Notes under the pieces: generated by a model
What the model was told of the DNA's origin: nothing
Databases searched by the model: none
The model's input: the letters and a program-made list of their open reading frames with translations, nothing else
In this document: piece after piece, positions 20,378 through 32,609 of the stretch
How positions within the stretch are numbered: the stretch's first letter is position 1
Layout: the number at the start of each line of letters is the position of its first letter
Program-made: the position numbers and the translations under genes
Assembly: GCF_047675955.1 (NCBI RefSeq)
Contig: NC_132912.1
Span: forward strand, 83,538,382-83,602,381
Reading direction: 5' to 3'
DNA: 64,000 nt
Source: Chlorocebus sabaeus
Lineage: Eukaryota > Chordata > Mammalia > Primates > Cercopithecidae

Positions 20378-21549
20378 CACTACTTTTTTATGTTTGTTTT
20401 TGTTTTTTTCCCCTTCATGGGCTTTCTGTATCTGACACGTTTTTGGATTGTTTTCACCCACCAAAGCCTAGAATATACTCTTCTAATAACAGTGAGGTTT
20501 CCCTAATTTGTGATTACATTGTGAAGTTAATAAATCCTGCTACTAATGCAATGTGATGATTGGTTCAGTTCCAGCTCAAAAAGCTGTGTCTTTGTAAGTT
20601 ACCTCCTCAGGTCCATTGGTTGATATATGTAATGCCTCTGGTAACTCTTGGCAACAGTTGTGTTTAAGCCTTCTTTCATGAGCAGTCTCTATATCTTATT
20701 ATTGAGCATAGTTCTAAACCTTATTGTAAGTCAAACACTTTAGTCTATGTTAGCCAATAATTGCTGCATTTCTGCCAACACCCATAGGTACCTCGCACAC
20801 TACTTTGCATTTCTCTTCTATCCCTGGTTCTCAGAAATATTTTTCCTTATTTTGAAGGTCTGCCATGTATTTGTGGGTTTTTCTTCCTCTGTTTTATTAA
20901 GTATTCCTATAAATTTAAGACATGGAGTATATACTAAATAATATTGGTGCACAAACCTCTCTAGACTTCTATTCAGAGAATCTAAAACATTCCAAGAAAA
21001 AAAAAATGAAGAAAAATATGGAGATCAATAAATAGCATATATTTTCTTTCGAAAAAGATAAAAAGGCAAGTTTATCCTATGGTAGAGTTGCTAGTTCAAA
21101 TAATACTCTGGTGATTTTTCCAACATAAATTGTGATACTATTGTGAGATCAACCACCAGAGCTAAAAATCCTTTTGTTTTAGCGTTTATAGCACAGGTGA
21201 ACAGAGAAAGCATTGCAGTATGACTGGTTTGGTTGTCTGCTCTCTGCATGAAATGTTTTCATTAGGTGCTTTGATTTATTAAGTTGTGAAAATATGCTGG
21301 TGAGAATCTGATCCTGCTTTGATTGAGATGTTAGCAGCTCTGACCCCAGCATACTTGCTCCCAAATACAGATTATATTTTGTGAGTGTTTCTATTTGTAT
21401 CAGGACATTGAAAGACAATTTTCTTAACCCTGACTGTCCTCACAGACACAAAAATGTAATTGTTATTGTCAAGGATATCAGATTCTGAAATACATGTATT
21501 TTCTAATATTCTCACTCAATTCAACTCAAAAGATAATATTTAAACTCTA
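20378..21549. other. Unassigned DNA
   Basis: No gene or repeat recognised. Confidence 0.4.
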
Positions 21550-22600
21550 ACTTTTATAGCTTTATTGAGCTATAACTGATATGCAAAAAAACCTACTTAA
21601 TGTATAGAATTTGATGAATCTGGACATATTCATACACCTGTGATACCATTGCCACCATCAAGGAAATACACATAGTCATCACCTCTAAATGTTTTCTTGT
21701 GTCTCATTGCTTTTCTTTGGAATAAGAGCACTTAACATAAGATCTACCCTCTTAACAAATGTTAAGTGCATAACACTATATTGTTAACTGTATTAAGCTG
21801 CACAGGAGATATCTAGAATTTATTCAACTTCTAGAAGTGTAATTTATATCCATTGAACAACTTTCCATTTCCCCCTCACCCATATCCTGTCAATTATCAT
21901 TCTATTTTCTTTTTCTATAAATTTAAATATTTTAGATACCTCATGTAAGTGTAGTCCTGTAGTATTTGTCCTTTGGTGACTGACATTTCACTTAACCTAA
22001 TGTCTTCCAGATCCACCATGTTGTCTCAAATGATAGAGTTTTCTTGTTTTCCATGTTGAATAAAATTATATTGTATGTTTGTGTCACATTTCTTGTACCC
22101 ACTGATCTGTAAATGTGTGGGTTTATTTTTGATCCTCTATCCTTTTCCACAGGTTCCTATGTCTGTCTTTATGCTAGTAACATATTGCTTTAATTGCAGT
22201 AACTTTGTATTGTATTCTGAAATCAGGAAGAGTGATGCCTATAGCTTGTTTTTTCTTTCTCAAGTTCACTTTAACTGGTCTGGGTGTTTCATTGTTCCAT
22301 ATGAATTTTAGGATGGATTTTTTTCTATTTCTGTAAGAAATGCCATTGGGATTTGATGGAAGTAGCATTGAATATGTAGATCACTTTTTGAGTAGTATAG
22401 ACATTTAAACAATATTAAGTCTTTCCATTTATAAACATAGAATATCTTTCATTTATTTGTGTCTTTAATTTCTTTCATCAATGTGTTGTAGTTTTCAGTG
22501 AATAAGTCTTTCATGGCCTTGGTTAAGTTATCCAGTAAAATTTCAGGAAATAAAATTAACATACAAAAAATAGTTGTGTTCTGTATACTAAAAATAAACT
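21550..22600 (-). mobile_element. Old L1 (L1M-type), antisense: 3'UTR and ORF2 C-terminal part
   Basis: On the plus strand, tttattgagctataactgat to ~22070 looks like an antisense L1M 3'UTR. From ~22130 it matches antisense ORF2 (tcaggaagagtgatgcctat, tggtctgggtgtttcattgt, tttcatcaatgtgttgtagt). The 22174-22368 minus frame (residues such as ILKFIWNNETPRPVKVNLRK) is a fragment of the ORF2 C-terminal half. Strongly decayed. Confidence 0.72.
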
Positions 22601-23111
22601 CTAGCTTTTAAACTTTACTGTGTTAGCAGTACAGGTTTTATCCATTCCACTTTATTTTTCACAATATGGATTTTAATTTAGGCAACGATTGTTTGTGTTT
22701 TAAAACCAATTTGTAATGTATAAATTATTTTTTTGACACACAAAGTTGAAAAACCATGGGTAACATTTTGCACATGAAATTAGTTTGGTACTGTAGGTGA
22801 TGACACTAATTAGGAAAATATGATAGAACACAAGGTAATTAATTATGTGTCCTTGAGAAAATAGCTTCGTATTTGTTAATTTAGGGGGTTAACCAAGAGT
22901 TTTACAGTGTTGGAGATTCACAGACCTTTTGGATAATCTGATGATAACTCACATATTTAGGAAAAGGCACATTTTTATCTCCTCAAGATGTAACGTTTTA
23001 CATTAAGTTTAAAGAGTCGAAGAATATCCATAGATCTTGTTTTAAATCCAGGAATCCTAGATCAACAAATTTGTTATGATTTTTTTTTCTCATGTGACTT
23101 TCTGCTCTAAT
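22601..23111. other. Unassigned DNA
   Basis: Nothing recognised. Confidence 0.4.
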
Positions 23112-23450
23112 ATTTGTTTATTTTTAGTTATTGAGGTATAATTTACAAAGAATCAATTTTTGCAAAGTTTTTTAAAATGCAGTTTGAGTCAGCAGTTATG
23201 ACAAATGCATGAACTGGGATAGCCACCAGGACAAACAAGATTGAAAACATTTCTCTCACTCCAAAAGTTTCAGTGTGCCACTTTTCAGGGTACCTCGTCC
23301 TTCCCAAAGACAGCCACTTTTCTTATTTTGCAACCATAAACTACTTTTGAAATTATGTAGTATGCACTATTCTGTGCTAGGTTTATTTCACTAAAATAAT
23401 GTGATTTAAATTCATCCTAGCTGCACTCTCACTTGGTTTTCTCTCTTTTT
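23112..23450 (-). mobile_element. Old L1 (L1ME-type) 3'-end fragment, antisense
   Basis: Begins like the antisense 3' end of L1ME elements (ttattgaggtataatttaca). It goes on to caggacaaacaagattgaaa and ccactctcac-type blocks that parallel the known 3'UTR. Subfamily uncertain. Confidence 0.5.
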
Positions 23451-23726
23451 TTTTTTTTTTTTATTTCTGAGATGTATTCAATGATATGTTTGGTAAGAAG
23501 CATCTGGGATAACAATCATAGGATTATGTCATAGAAGAGTGAGGCCAGATGAGTAAGTGGCCATCCTGAAGTGAATGTATCTTCTTAGAGCAGAAAATAA
23601 TTTTATCCCAACAATATGCAAAGTTATGCATTACCCAGCACAGTAAAATTCTGTTATTATTTTTAAATTTTGAAAATGTTCATTTATCCTTTAGTCTTTC
23701 CTTAAGAGCCAAATAAACTGATAGTA

Positions 23727-23856
23727 TGATTATCTATATATACAATAACATACAATCATTTTATATATACAACATACAATCATTATATATAATAATAACA
23801 TATAACCATTATATATACACATATATATGTATGTATGTGTGTGTATATATATATGC
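23727..23856. repeat. AT-rich simple repeat, (TA)n/(TG)n
   Basis: Irregular tatata units with three copies of a larger word (caacatacaatcat-like, spaced ~30 bp), ending in gtatgtatgtgtgtg and tatatatata. Confidence 0.8.
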
Positions 23857-24136
23857 TGTACCTCTGGTTTGTTATTTACTCTCATGACTTGTGTCCATTA
23901 TTAGCACACCAGATTACATGCATTTGTAATCTCATTAATTATTATATATTTCTAACAAATGTTTACCTCTGTAGTCTTTATTTATATAACTAATTGTGTG
24001 CTCTGGACCACTGTTAACAGGCTCACATCTAGTTAACACTAGTTTGTATTATCCCTCTTCCAACTGTTGGTATATTTTATTTGTTTCTATTTGATTCTGT
24101 AGATTTATTGCAATTTTATCCTTTGTTATATAATTT
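23857..24136. other. Unassigned DNA
   Basis: Nothing recognised. Confidence 0.4.
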
Positions 24137-24355
24137 TTAATTCTTATTTTGTTTTAAAAAATGACCTTGCTTTTGATTGAAAGGAGTTCCAACCGGTTTG
24201 ACCATATTTAGCTTACATTTATAATTTCGATATATTGAGAAATATTCAATCGTAGCAGCAAGAAACTTCAATGCTTTATCTTCCATGTGTGATCGGATGG
24301 ACTTAACTTCATTTTCTTCAAGCGGTTCAATCACAAGCAATTCATAAAATAAATG
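24137..24355 (-). pseudogene. Unidentified coding-like patch, possible retrocopy fragment
   Basis: On the minus strand about 72 codons stay open and read like natural, soluble-protein sequence: an acidic stretch (IEPLEENEVKSIRSHMEDKA), then an aromatic/basic part (FLAATIEYFSIYRNYKCKLN) and a Gln/Lys end. The patch holds about six CpG dinucleotides in ~200 bp, against CpG-poor, AT-rich flanks. A stop lies four codons upstream of the open part, and the 3' side runs into A-rich sequence on the minus strand. I do not recognise the protein. It could be a processed-pseudogene fragment, a captured exon or chance. No function is proposed. Confidence 0.3.
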
Positions 24356-24724
24356 TTATCTAGCCTTTAAGAGTTCCATTTTAGAATAATTGTGTTTCTA
24401 ATCAAGATTGGCACACTAATTAAATTGTGGCTCAGTCTTTATTCTTCAACATAAAACATATTAAATGTGTTTGAAGGGCTTCACTGTACTTATTTACAGT
24501 CTCACTTTGAAACAAATTTCATGTTTCACAGAGAGAGCTTAGGGAGAGAGAAAGGAGACAAATAGATCTCATGTCAATGTAAAGTTGGACAAATAAAACA
24601 GCATAAAGCTTTTCCTTCAGCCCAACAAACTTTTAAGTAGAATTCCTACTGCATTCTAATAGCAAAATTGACTCAGTATTACAGATTATCTATTGAAGAA
24701 TGGATATGAAAAGTGGATGCAATT
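24356..24724. other. Unassigned DNA
   Basis: Nothing recognised before the L1 sequence starts. Confidence 0.4.
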
Positions 24725-25233
24725 TTTGATAAGGTTTGCAAGGAACACACATTGGGGAAATGATAGTCTCTTCAATAAATAGTTTTGGGAAATTTGGATA
24801 CTGACAAATAAAAGAATGAAACAATGATCCTATTTTTCTTCATAAAAAAGTCAACTCAAAATGGATGAAAGACTTAAATGTAAGACCCAAACCTATGAAA
24901 CTACTAGAAGAAAGCATAGGAGAAATGCTTCACGATGTTGAACTGGACAATGATTTTTCTTTTGATAAGACCTTAAACACACAGGCACAAAAAGCAAAAT
25001 TAGACAAATGGGTTTAGGTGAAACTAAAAATCTACTCTATAGCAAAGAAAATAATTAACAAAAGTTAGAGAGAACCCACAGAATGGAATAAAATATTTGC
25101 AAACATATATTCTGGATATTAATCTCTTATTAATTTGCACATATCTGACAAAGGGTTAATATCCAGAATATATATCTACAAAAACTCTATTCGATAACAG
25201 AAAACAAACTATCCAATTAACAACATGGACAAG

Positions 25234-25550
25234 GGCTGGGCGCAGTGGCTCACGCCTGTTACCCTAGCACTTTGGAAGGCTGAGGTGGGCAGATAACGGG
25301 GTCAGGAGATCGAGACCATCCTGGCTAACACGGTGAAACCCCATCTCTACCAAAAATACAAAAAAATAGCTGGGTGTGGTGGCGGGCGCCTGTAGTCCCA
25401 GTTACTCGGGAGTCTGAGGCAAGAGAATGGTGTGAACCCAGGAGGCAGAGCTTGCAGTGAGCCGAGATTGCGCCACTGCACTCCAGCCTGGGCAACAGAG
25501 CAAGACTCTGTCTCAAAAAAAATAAAAACAAAATAATAATAATAAAAAAA
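25234..25550 (+). mobile_element. Full-length AluY/AluSc-like element inserted in L1, sense
   Basis: Begins ggctgggcgcagtggctcac and ends in an A-rich tail (25515-25550) with (AAT)n. The word gagatcgagaccatcctggc is typical of AluSc/AluY. The surrounding L1 sequence matches itself around the break; the target duplication is weak (ggacaag / ggacagaag). Confidence 0.92.
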
Positions 25551-26279
25551 GGACAGAAGACCTCAATAGACATTTCTCAAAAGAAGATATATGAATGGCC
25601 AAAAAGTATGTGAAAAATTCTCCACATCACTAATCATCAGAGAAATGCAAATCAATATCATAATATCTCCTCAACCCAGTTAGAATGGCTATTATCAAAA
25701 AGACAAAATATAACACTCATTGATGAGAATGTAGAGAAAAGCATACCCTTACACACTGTTGCTGGGAATTTAAATTAGTGAAGCCATTATAGAAAATACT
25801 ATGGAAGTTACCAAAAAAATTAAAAATAGAACTTCCATATGATCAAGCAATCTCACGACTAGTTATGTATTCAAAGGAAAGAAGATCAGTATGTAGAATA
25901 GATATCTGCACTTCCATCTTTATTGCAATGCTATTCACAAGAGCCAAAATAGGGAATCCACTTAAGTGTCCAACACTGGATGAATAGAAAGAAGAATGAA
26001 ATATTGTCATTTGTGACAACACAGATGAAACTGGAGGACATTATGTTAAGTGAAACAAGCCAGAAACAGAAAGACAAACACCACATGATCTCACTTATGT
26101 GTGGAATCTAAAAATATTGGTCTCTTAGATGCAGTGGATAGAACAGTGATCACCAGAGACTGGGAAAGGGAGAGAGGGTGTGGGGATAGGCTGGACAACA
26201 GGTACCAAATCACAATTGGAAAGGAAGAATAAGTTCTGGTACTTTATTGCACAGTAGGGTGATTATAATTCACAAGATA

Positions 26280-27482
26280 CAGCTGTGAGCCTCATAACAA
26301 TGGTTTGATCAATGTCAGACTGTATATATAACTGTGATCCCATAGATTATAATGGATCTAAAAATTCCCATTGCTGGGTGACATCGTAGCTGTCGTAGCT
26401 TCATAGTGCAACACATTATTCATGTGTTTATGTTATGCTGGTGTACATAAAGCTGGTACGCTGCCAATCATGTAAAAGCATAGAATGTACAATCATGTAC
26501 AGTACATAATACTTGATAATTGTAATAAACAACTATGTTTCTGGCTTTTGTAGTTACTACACTATACTTTTAATTATTATTTTAGTGTGTATGCCTTCTA
26601 TTTATTAAATAAAAAAAGGATAACTGTATAGTAGCCTCAGGCATGTCCTTCAGAAGGTATTGGAGGAGAAGACATTGTTATCATAAGAGAAGAGAGCTCC
26701 TGGCTTGTTATTGTTCCTAAAAACCATCCAGTTGTACAAGATGTGGAGGTAGAAGACAGTGACATTGACGATCCTGACTCTTTGGAGGCCTAGGCTGAAA
26801 TGTGCATTTAACAAAAAAATATAAAAAGTAAAATAAACACAACCCTAAACACGTTAAAAATAAAAAGCTTATAAAATAAGAACATACAGAAATAAAATAT
26901 CCTTATACAACTGTACTGTACAATGTGTTTGTATTTTAAGTTAAGTGTTATGACAAAAGTCAAGAAGTTAAAAAAGTTTATAAACTGTTTTAAAAATAGT
27001 TTATAAAATTTATGAACTAAAAAAGTTAGTTACAGTATGCTGCAGTTAATTTTTATGGAAGATAAAACGTAAATTTAGTGTAGACTAAGTGTACAGTGTT
27101 TATAATGTCTACAGTGGTGTACAATAATGTTTCATGCCTTCACATTCACAGTGCTCACTCACCGACACGCCCAGAGCAACTCCCTGTCATACAAGCTTTA
27201 TTCATAGTAAGTGTCCTATAAAGTTGTACCATCTTTCATCTTTTATACCATATTTTTACTGTAACTTTTCTACGTTTAGATATGCTTTTGATATACAAAC
27301 ATTATTGTGTTACAATTGCCTATAGTATTCAGTATAGTAACTTGCTGTACAGGTTTCTAGGCTAGAAGCAATAGGCCATTTCCCATAGCCTAGGTGTGTA
27401 GTGGACTGTAACATCTAGGTTTGTAAAAGTACATGCAATGCATTTTTCAGAGCTATATCCCTAGTTAACTGATGCATGTCTA
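26280..27482 (+). mobile_element. Tigger-type DNA transposon (Tigger3/Golem-like), near complete, inserted in the L1 3'UTR
   Basis: The element starts at a decayed terminal repeat (cagctgtgagcc) and ends at gatgcatgtcta. TA dinucleotides sit on both sides (26278-26279, 27483-27484), as expected for TcMar elements. The flanking L1 3'UTR rejoins cleanly without it. Internal words (acataatacttgataattgt, ttacaattgcctatagtatt, acaggtttctaggctagaag) match the fragment at 11822-12456. At ~1.2 kb it is an internally deleted, non-autonomous copy. Confidence 0.82.
26728..26793 (+). pseudogene. Remnant of an acidic C-terminus, probably of the Tigger transposase
   Basis: Within the Tigger copy a short frame reads QDVEVEDSDIDDPDSLEA and then a stop. 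An Asp/Glu-rich tail is common at the end of pogo/Tigger transposases (jerky/CENP-B relatives). No DDE domain remains. Assignment is by position and composition only. Confidence 0.35.
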
Positions 27483-27690
27483 TATTGCATATCTTAAAAT
27501 AGCTAGAAGGGAGTAATTTTTATGTTCTTACCACTAAAAAATGATAAATGCTTGAGATGATGAATATGCCAGTTACCCTGATGTGATCATTACACAATGT
27601 ATATATGTATCAAAACATTACATTATACTCCCACAAGTATGCACGTTAATGTGTAAATTAAAAATAAAAAATAATTTAAAAAGTAGATAC

Positions 27691-29303
27691 ACAATTTCAA
27701 GCACTGAGTTTTGTTTAGCTGACTATCAACTCAGATAATTATATATTTTAGGGAGAGTCTATTGATGTTCAACATAAAGTACTGAATATTATGTGGTTTA
27801 TGTATTACTAATTAGATAAATAGGGAGGTTGTTTTGAGAGAAATTGGTGGCCAGATGTAGAGTAGTGTTGGGTGCATTTATCTGTGATCTCTAAGTATAT
27901 ACATGCATAAGGCCAACTGTGAACCCAAATATTTTATTTATATTAATATATTTTAGCATTTTCTTTTCTACAGATTTTTCAAAATCAGTTTATGTGTTTT
28001 AAGTGAAAAACAAACATGACTTTGTACCCTTTTCTATCTTTTCAGTGACTACAAGCCTTTCTTCTACCTCTAGATATATTTTTATCTATTAGTATCATTC
28101 ATCTATTTGAATAGGTTTTATTGTACCTGGTGTTCATTTTGAAAAACACTTTGAAACAATTTTTTTCACCAAGATGAATACCAATAAATACACGCTGATC
28201 AAAGCTTGGTTTTTCATTATAACTAACACATAATTTACAGTTTCAGGATATTATTGCATATCAGCCTTTCAAAATATTCCAGAAAGTCTCATATGTTATA
28301 AAAATTATTATCCAGTAATTGTACCTTCAAGTGGTGGAGTAGCAAAATACATTCCCTAAGATATTAGGTATAGGATTTGGAACAGATAACTGTGATTTTT
28401 TGACATGTGCTTAAAATATAGAAGGTTTATTTTGATCATAAAAATGTTAAGCTATGTAAGTATATTTCATACTATTGCTTTCTTATTTTACTTGTCAGCT
28501 TCAGAAATGTTCACTTAAAAAGTCAGCTTAATAGTGTTATATTTATAAATAAAATTCTTTATACTTTCATATTGTTTATAATTTAAACTGCTCTATTTTA
28601 TTCTCAATGACAAGGTTATTACAAATGCCATTAATAAGTATGCTATCTCATTATAATTTCATCAATAATTCCTATTTTTAACATTTTCCAGGCCTGTCTT
28701 CAAGTTATATTCAACATGAATAAATTTATTAAAATTTGTATTCTAAAAAATTAAATATTTATACTTATTTAAAGATAAAAGTAGTAAAAATTACCAGGAA
28801 TGTAATGATTTGTTTAATATTTTTTATATTTCCTTAATCCATATTTCATACTCCTTTGGTATGCTGTGTTGAAAGAAGATACTTTCTTTTCAGAGAGGTA
28901 TGTATTTTAAGTACATTTTAATGTACTTAATTTTAATGTACATTTTAATGTACCCTCAGTCCATTTTAATTCTTGAAGGAACTAGATAACTTGAAAAAAT
29001 AGGTAAGCCCTTCTTATTCCGATCGCCATTCTATTCTACAATTCTGCTTTCCATTCTTTGGTCTTTAGAGTTGTTACTTTAAAATACAGGCTTAAGGAAG
29101 TGAATAACTGTATTTTTCAATTCTGTTTTTACTCATCAATATTATTCAGTTATATAGTATATATGCTTAAACTTATTATGATTATTAGTTTTAACTAAAA
29201 TATGGAAAATATATTTTTGTCTTAATAATTGCTTTGGAGAAGCAATAGTTCACCCTTATCCACATGCTCTTCTTATTTTCCTTTTAATTACCTAAAATGT
29301 GAC
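27691..29303. other. Unassigned AT-rich DNA
   Basis: No gene seen. At 28908-28964 the word tacattttaatgta recurs three times in partly palindromic form. Otherwise nothing recognised. Confidence 0.4.
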
Positions 29304-29657
29304 TGTATTCATCCATTTTCATGTTGCTGATAAAGATATACCTGAGACTGAGAAGAGAAAAAGGTTTAATTGGACTTAAACTTCCACATGGCTTGGTAAA
29401 CTTCAGAATCGTGGCAGGAGGCAAAAGGCACTTTTTACATGGTGGTGGTAAGAGAAAATGAAAAAGAAGCAAAAGCAGAAACCTCTGATAAACTCATCAT
29501 ATCTCGTGAGACTTATTCACTGTCACAAGAATAGCATGGGAAAGACAGGTCCCTGTGATTCAATTGCTTCCCACTAAGTCTCCCCCACAACATGTGGGAA
29601 TTCTGGGAGACACATTTCAAGTTGAGATTTGGCTGGGGACACAGTCAAACCATATCA
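29304..29657 (-). mobile_element. MaLR LTR (MST/THE1-type), antisense
   Basis: Complete-looking 354-bp antisense LTR: ttttcatgttgctgataaag at the left, catctcgtgagacttattc in the middle, caaaccatatca at the right end. These are the reverse complements of the well-known MST/THE1 blocks. MaLR elements are ERVL-related, non-autonomous LTR retrotransposons. Confidence 0.9.
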
Positions 29658-29815
29658 TTCCACCCCTGGCCCCTCTCAAATCTCATGTCCTCACATTTCA
29701 AAACCAATCATGCCTTCCCAACAGTCCCCCAGAGTCTTAAATAATGTCAGCATCAACTCAAAGTCTACGGTCTAGAGTCTCATCTGAGACAAGGCAAGTC
29801 CCTTCTGCCTATGCC
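29658..29815 (-). mobile_element. MaLR (THE1/MST) internal sequence, 3' end, antisense
   Basis: Directly joined to the LTR; ccaatcatgccttcccaaca and gagtctcatctgagacaagg are typical of the internal region next to the 3' LTR. It breaks off after about 160 bp, so the rest of the element is missing or unrecognisable. Confidence 0.8.
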
Positions 29816-31508
29816 TTGATTTTGTCTTAACCTAGTTTCACATACCTATGGGACTAGGTAAACTCCCACATTTTAAGTCCAATTTCTCCATGCAGGATAT
29901 TGGGAATGCTTACTTAGGTATGTTTTGAAATATAGAGACTCATCTTGAGTTATTCACCTTTATAAATACTGTATCTGTGCTGACCTGGACCTTTGAGAGC
30001 CAGTTATTTCTTCCTAATTGTTGAACTATTTCTTTCCTTATACAAAATTGACCAAGGTGTCCTTATTTGAAGTATTTGGCAAGAGCAATAATTTGTTTGG
30101 CCCAGTCTTTATGCCTCAACCTACTGTGCCCTTTAAATAATTTGTGTTCTATCTTTGCCTGCTTATGTCAGCAGGTATAGGATTGAGCATCTGTGCTATT
30201 TAGACTGCTGAGTTCTCTGTAGTAATAGAGGACAGACAAGCGATGAAAATACTGTAGTGAACTAGCAATGACTGAAATAACATGCTGGAGATTTTCCTTT
30301 TGATGAGGGAAACTTCTAATTTATCAAGTACAGATGATTTGACAACCTCAGATTGACACTCAATCCCCTCCCTGGGTTATTCCTGGGCACAACAATCTGA
30401 CCAAGGCACTATATATTTCTGCTCTGAAGGGGATTCTATGGGAAAAAGGCTTGCCATCAAACCTCTCCTATCCTGGGTCTCTCCCAGGCAACAGCAGAGC
30501 TCCATGGAAAGGCAAACTCCCACCCAATGTCTGGAATCTTAAGCTTTCCCTAAGTAAAAATGCTCTCAACCTACCCCTCCCACACTAACTCCTCAAGGTC
30601 CCAGAGACATTCCTATTCTCTACTAATTGTGAAAATCGCTTGAGTGGCTGGGTTGTGGCAGGAATCTGAGAGAAAAGAGAATCATTCAGGCTATTATTTT
30701 CTCAGAATATGTATTATTTCAGATTAGAAGTAAAATGTACAAATAGTCATTGTTCATGTGCCATGAAGTTCAACATCTTATACAGATTAGGGAACTGTAC
30801 TGAATCTCTCTTTATCCCATAAATGTGAAGCAAGTTTATTGCACTCATTGCCCTCTTGTTTCAGACCAGTGAGGCAGAATACCAGTCACATATACAACTT
30901 ATTTGAAGCAGATGTCTTACTCACAGATAGGCAGCCAGGGACAACATAAACCTAGAAATCATGGAGAGCTACTCCCCCAAAGCTCAGTAAAGTGACCTGG
31001 AATTGATGGAGTCTTGTCTGTAAATTTCCTACTTGCACAACAACTAAGGGACCCCCAAAAGCAGCACAACCCAGCTTATATACCTTAGGGGCAACATGAC
31101 ACTTTGGTCTAAACACTGAAGGATATTTTGTTCTATGGAAAGGATTGGAACAGACCCAAAGGATCTTCTGATTAGTTCTTCCTTTATCTCAGGATGTTGC
31201 ATTACCAGCACATTCTACAGGTATTTCTGTAAATCAGAAAGGGGGGAAACTTTTGATTTAAGGTCATCCTGAGAATGTTCTTGCATAACAGTCTCCCTTT
31301 CTTTTGCTATCATATCAGTGATTTGAGAAACGTAGTCATTTAGAAAATCTCACATTCTGTATTATTTCCAGGCAGTCCTTGGAACCAATCCCTCATGAAT
31401 ACCTAGGGATAACTGTGTTTTCCTAATTTTCATCTTTATAGAAATATCCACAAGCACCATATTAAATCAATCAATGAATAATCAATTTCAAAAACTCCCT
31501 AGTAGGGT
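29816..31508. other. Unassigned DNA, possibly old LTR-element interior
   Basis: About 1.7 kb of moderately GC-richer sequence (especially 30340-30620 and 30880-31120) continues from the MaLR remnant. I recognise no family and no open frame of note. Confidence 0.35.
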
Positions 31509-31511
31509 GTA

Positions 31512-31513
<2 letters not shown>

Positions 31514-31558
<45 letters not shown>

Positions 31559-31559
31559 A
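31514..31559. repeat. (TG)n(AG)n compound microsatellite
   Basis: About fourteen TG units followed by eight to nine AG units. Confidence 0.97.
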
Positions 31560-32262
31560 AGCAATTATACATGTCTATTAAAAGGGATAATAAAGTATTG
31601 TTTACCTAACTATATTTAATATTACGTATCTGTGAAAACTATTACTAATTTTGTTTCTTCTATTTCAATCAGGAACCAAACCAAAATTGAAAAGCCGCTA
31701 GAATCATGGATTTCAGAGGGGGGAAAAATCCTTTTGTATTGACTGGCAGGCATTTTTGAAAGACCTTTGGAGACTCATAGTACCACTTAATGATCTTTAT
31801 ATATTTTATCTGAAGTGTCTATCCTCAACTTTTTTCACTATACCCTTCACATAAATTAAATCAATATTAAGGATCAAATTCCTGATCTTTCTGGGTTTCA
31901 AAGTACAGAGGCTTTCCTGAGTTCACATTTTATCAGGACTAGCAATCTAATCTTGAAAGACTCACCTGACCTTTAAAATACATGAACCAACTCTTCTACT
32001 GAGTTTTTCATCCTGTAATCTCTTGCCATATTGATGTTCCACAGAGGATTAGTAAAAAAAATCTAACTTTTGGCTCGAACTCTGACAAAAACATACTTTA
32101 AGATCCTAAAATTATACCTTGTATTATTTTTGTTATTTCATGTATTTTAATTTTCTGCATACCAAGAGCACTAGAATATTCCCAAATAGACTATTTTTCA
32201 TCATTCATATTAAGTACAGTGTCAGGTAACTAGTAGATATTGATAAATTGTTATTTGACTCT
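31560..32262. other. Unassigned DNA
   Basis: Nothing recognised. Confidence 0.4.
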
Positions 32263-32609
32263 TGTCTTATTCTGTATTATAAGGTTATAACAAAATGTCT
32301 GTGACTGGGTGATTTATAACAAATACATTTATTGGCTTGTAGTTCTAGGGGCTGGGAAGTTTCAGATCTAGGTACCAGCATCTGGTGAGGACCTTCTTAC
32401 TATGTCACCTCCTGGTGGAGGGTAAGAGAGAGAAAAAAGAAGGACACCCCAGCAACAGCAAACTCACTTTCATGATCACGGCATTAATCTATTCAGTCTG
32501 CCCTCATAGCCTATTCATTACTGATTAAGCCCCACCTCCTAATACTGTTTCATTGGGAGTTACATTGTCATCGTATGATTTCTGGGGGGACATATTCAAG
32601 CCCTAGTAA
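32263..32609 (-). mobile_element. MaLR (MLT1-like) LTR, antisense
   Basis: Runs from tgtcttattctgtattataa through gactgggtgatttataacaa, ggtgaggacc and ccccacctcctaatactg to aagccctagta. This is the reverse complement of an MLT1/MST-type LTR. Confidence 0.82.

Larger units (their letters stand above)
24725..27690 (+). mobile_element. L1 3' half (L1MA/L1PB-type), sense, split by an Alu and a Tigger element
   Basis: ORF2 C-terminal sequence (cattggggaaatgatagtct, ggatgaaagacttaaatgta) runs to 25233 and resumes at 25551 (gacctcaatagacatttctc). The 3'UTR (ataagttctggtactttatt gcacagtagg, in two blocks) is cut at 26277 and resumes at 27485 (gcatatcttaaaatagctag). It finishes with a decayed A-rich end at ~27690. 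All coding frames are broken. Confidence 0.82.
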
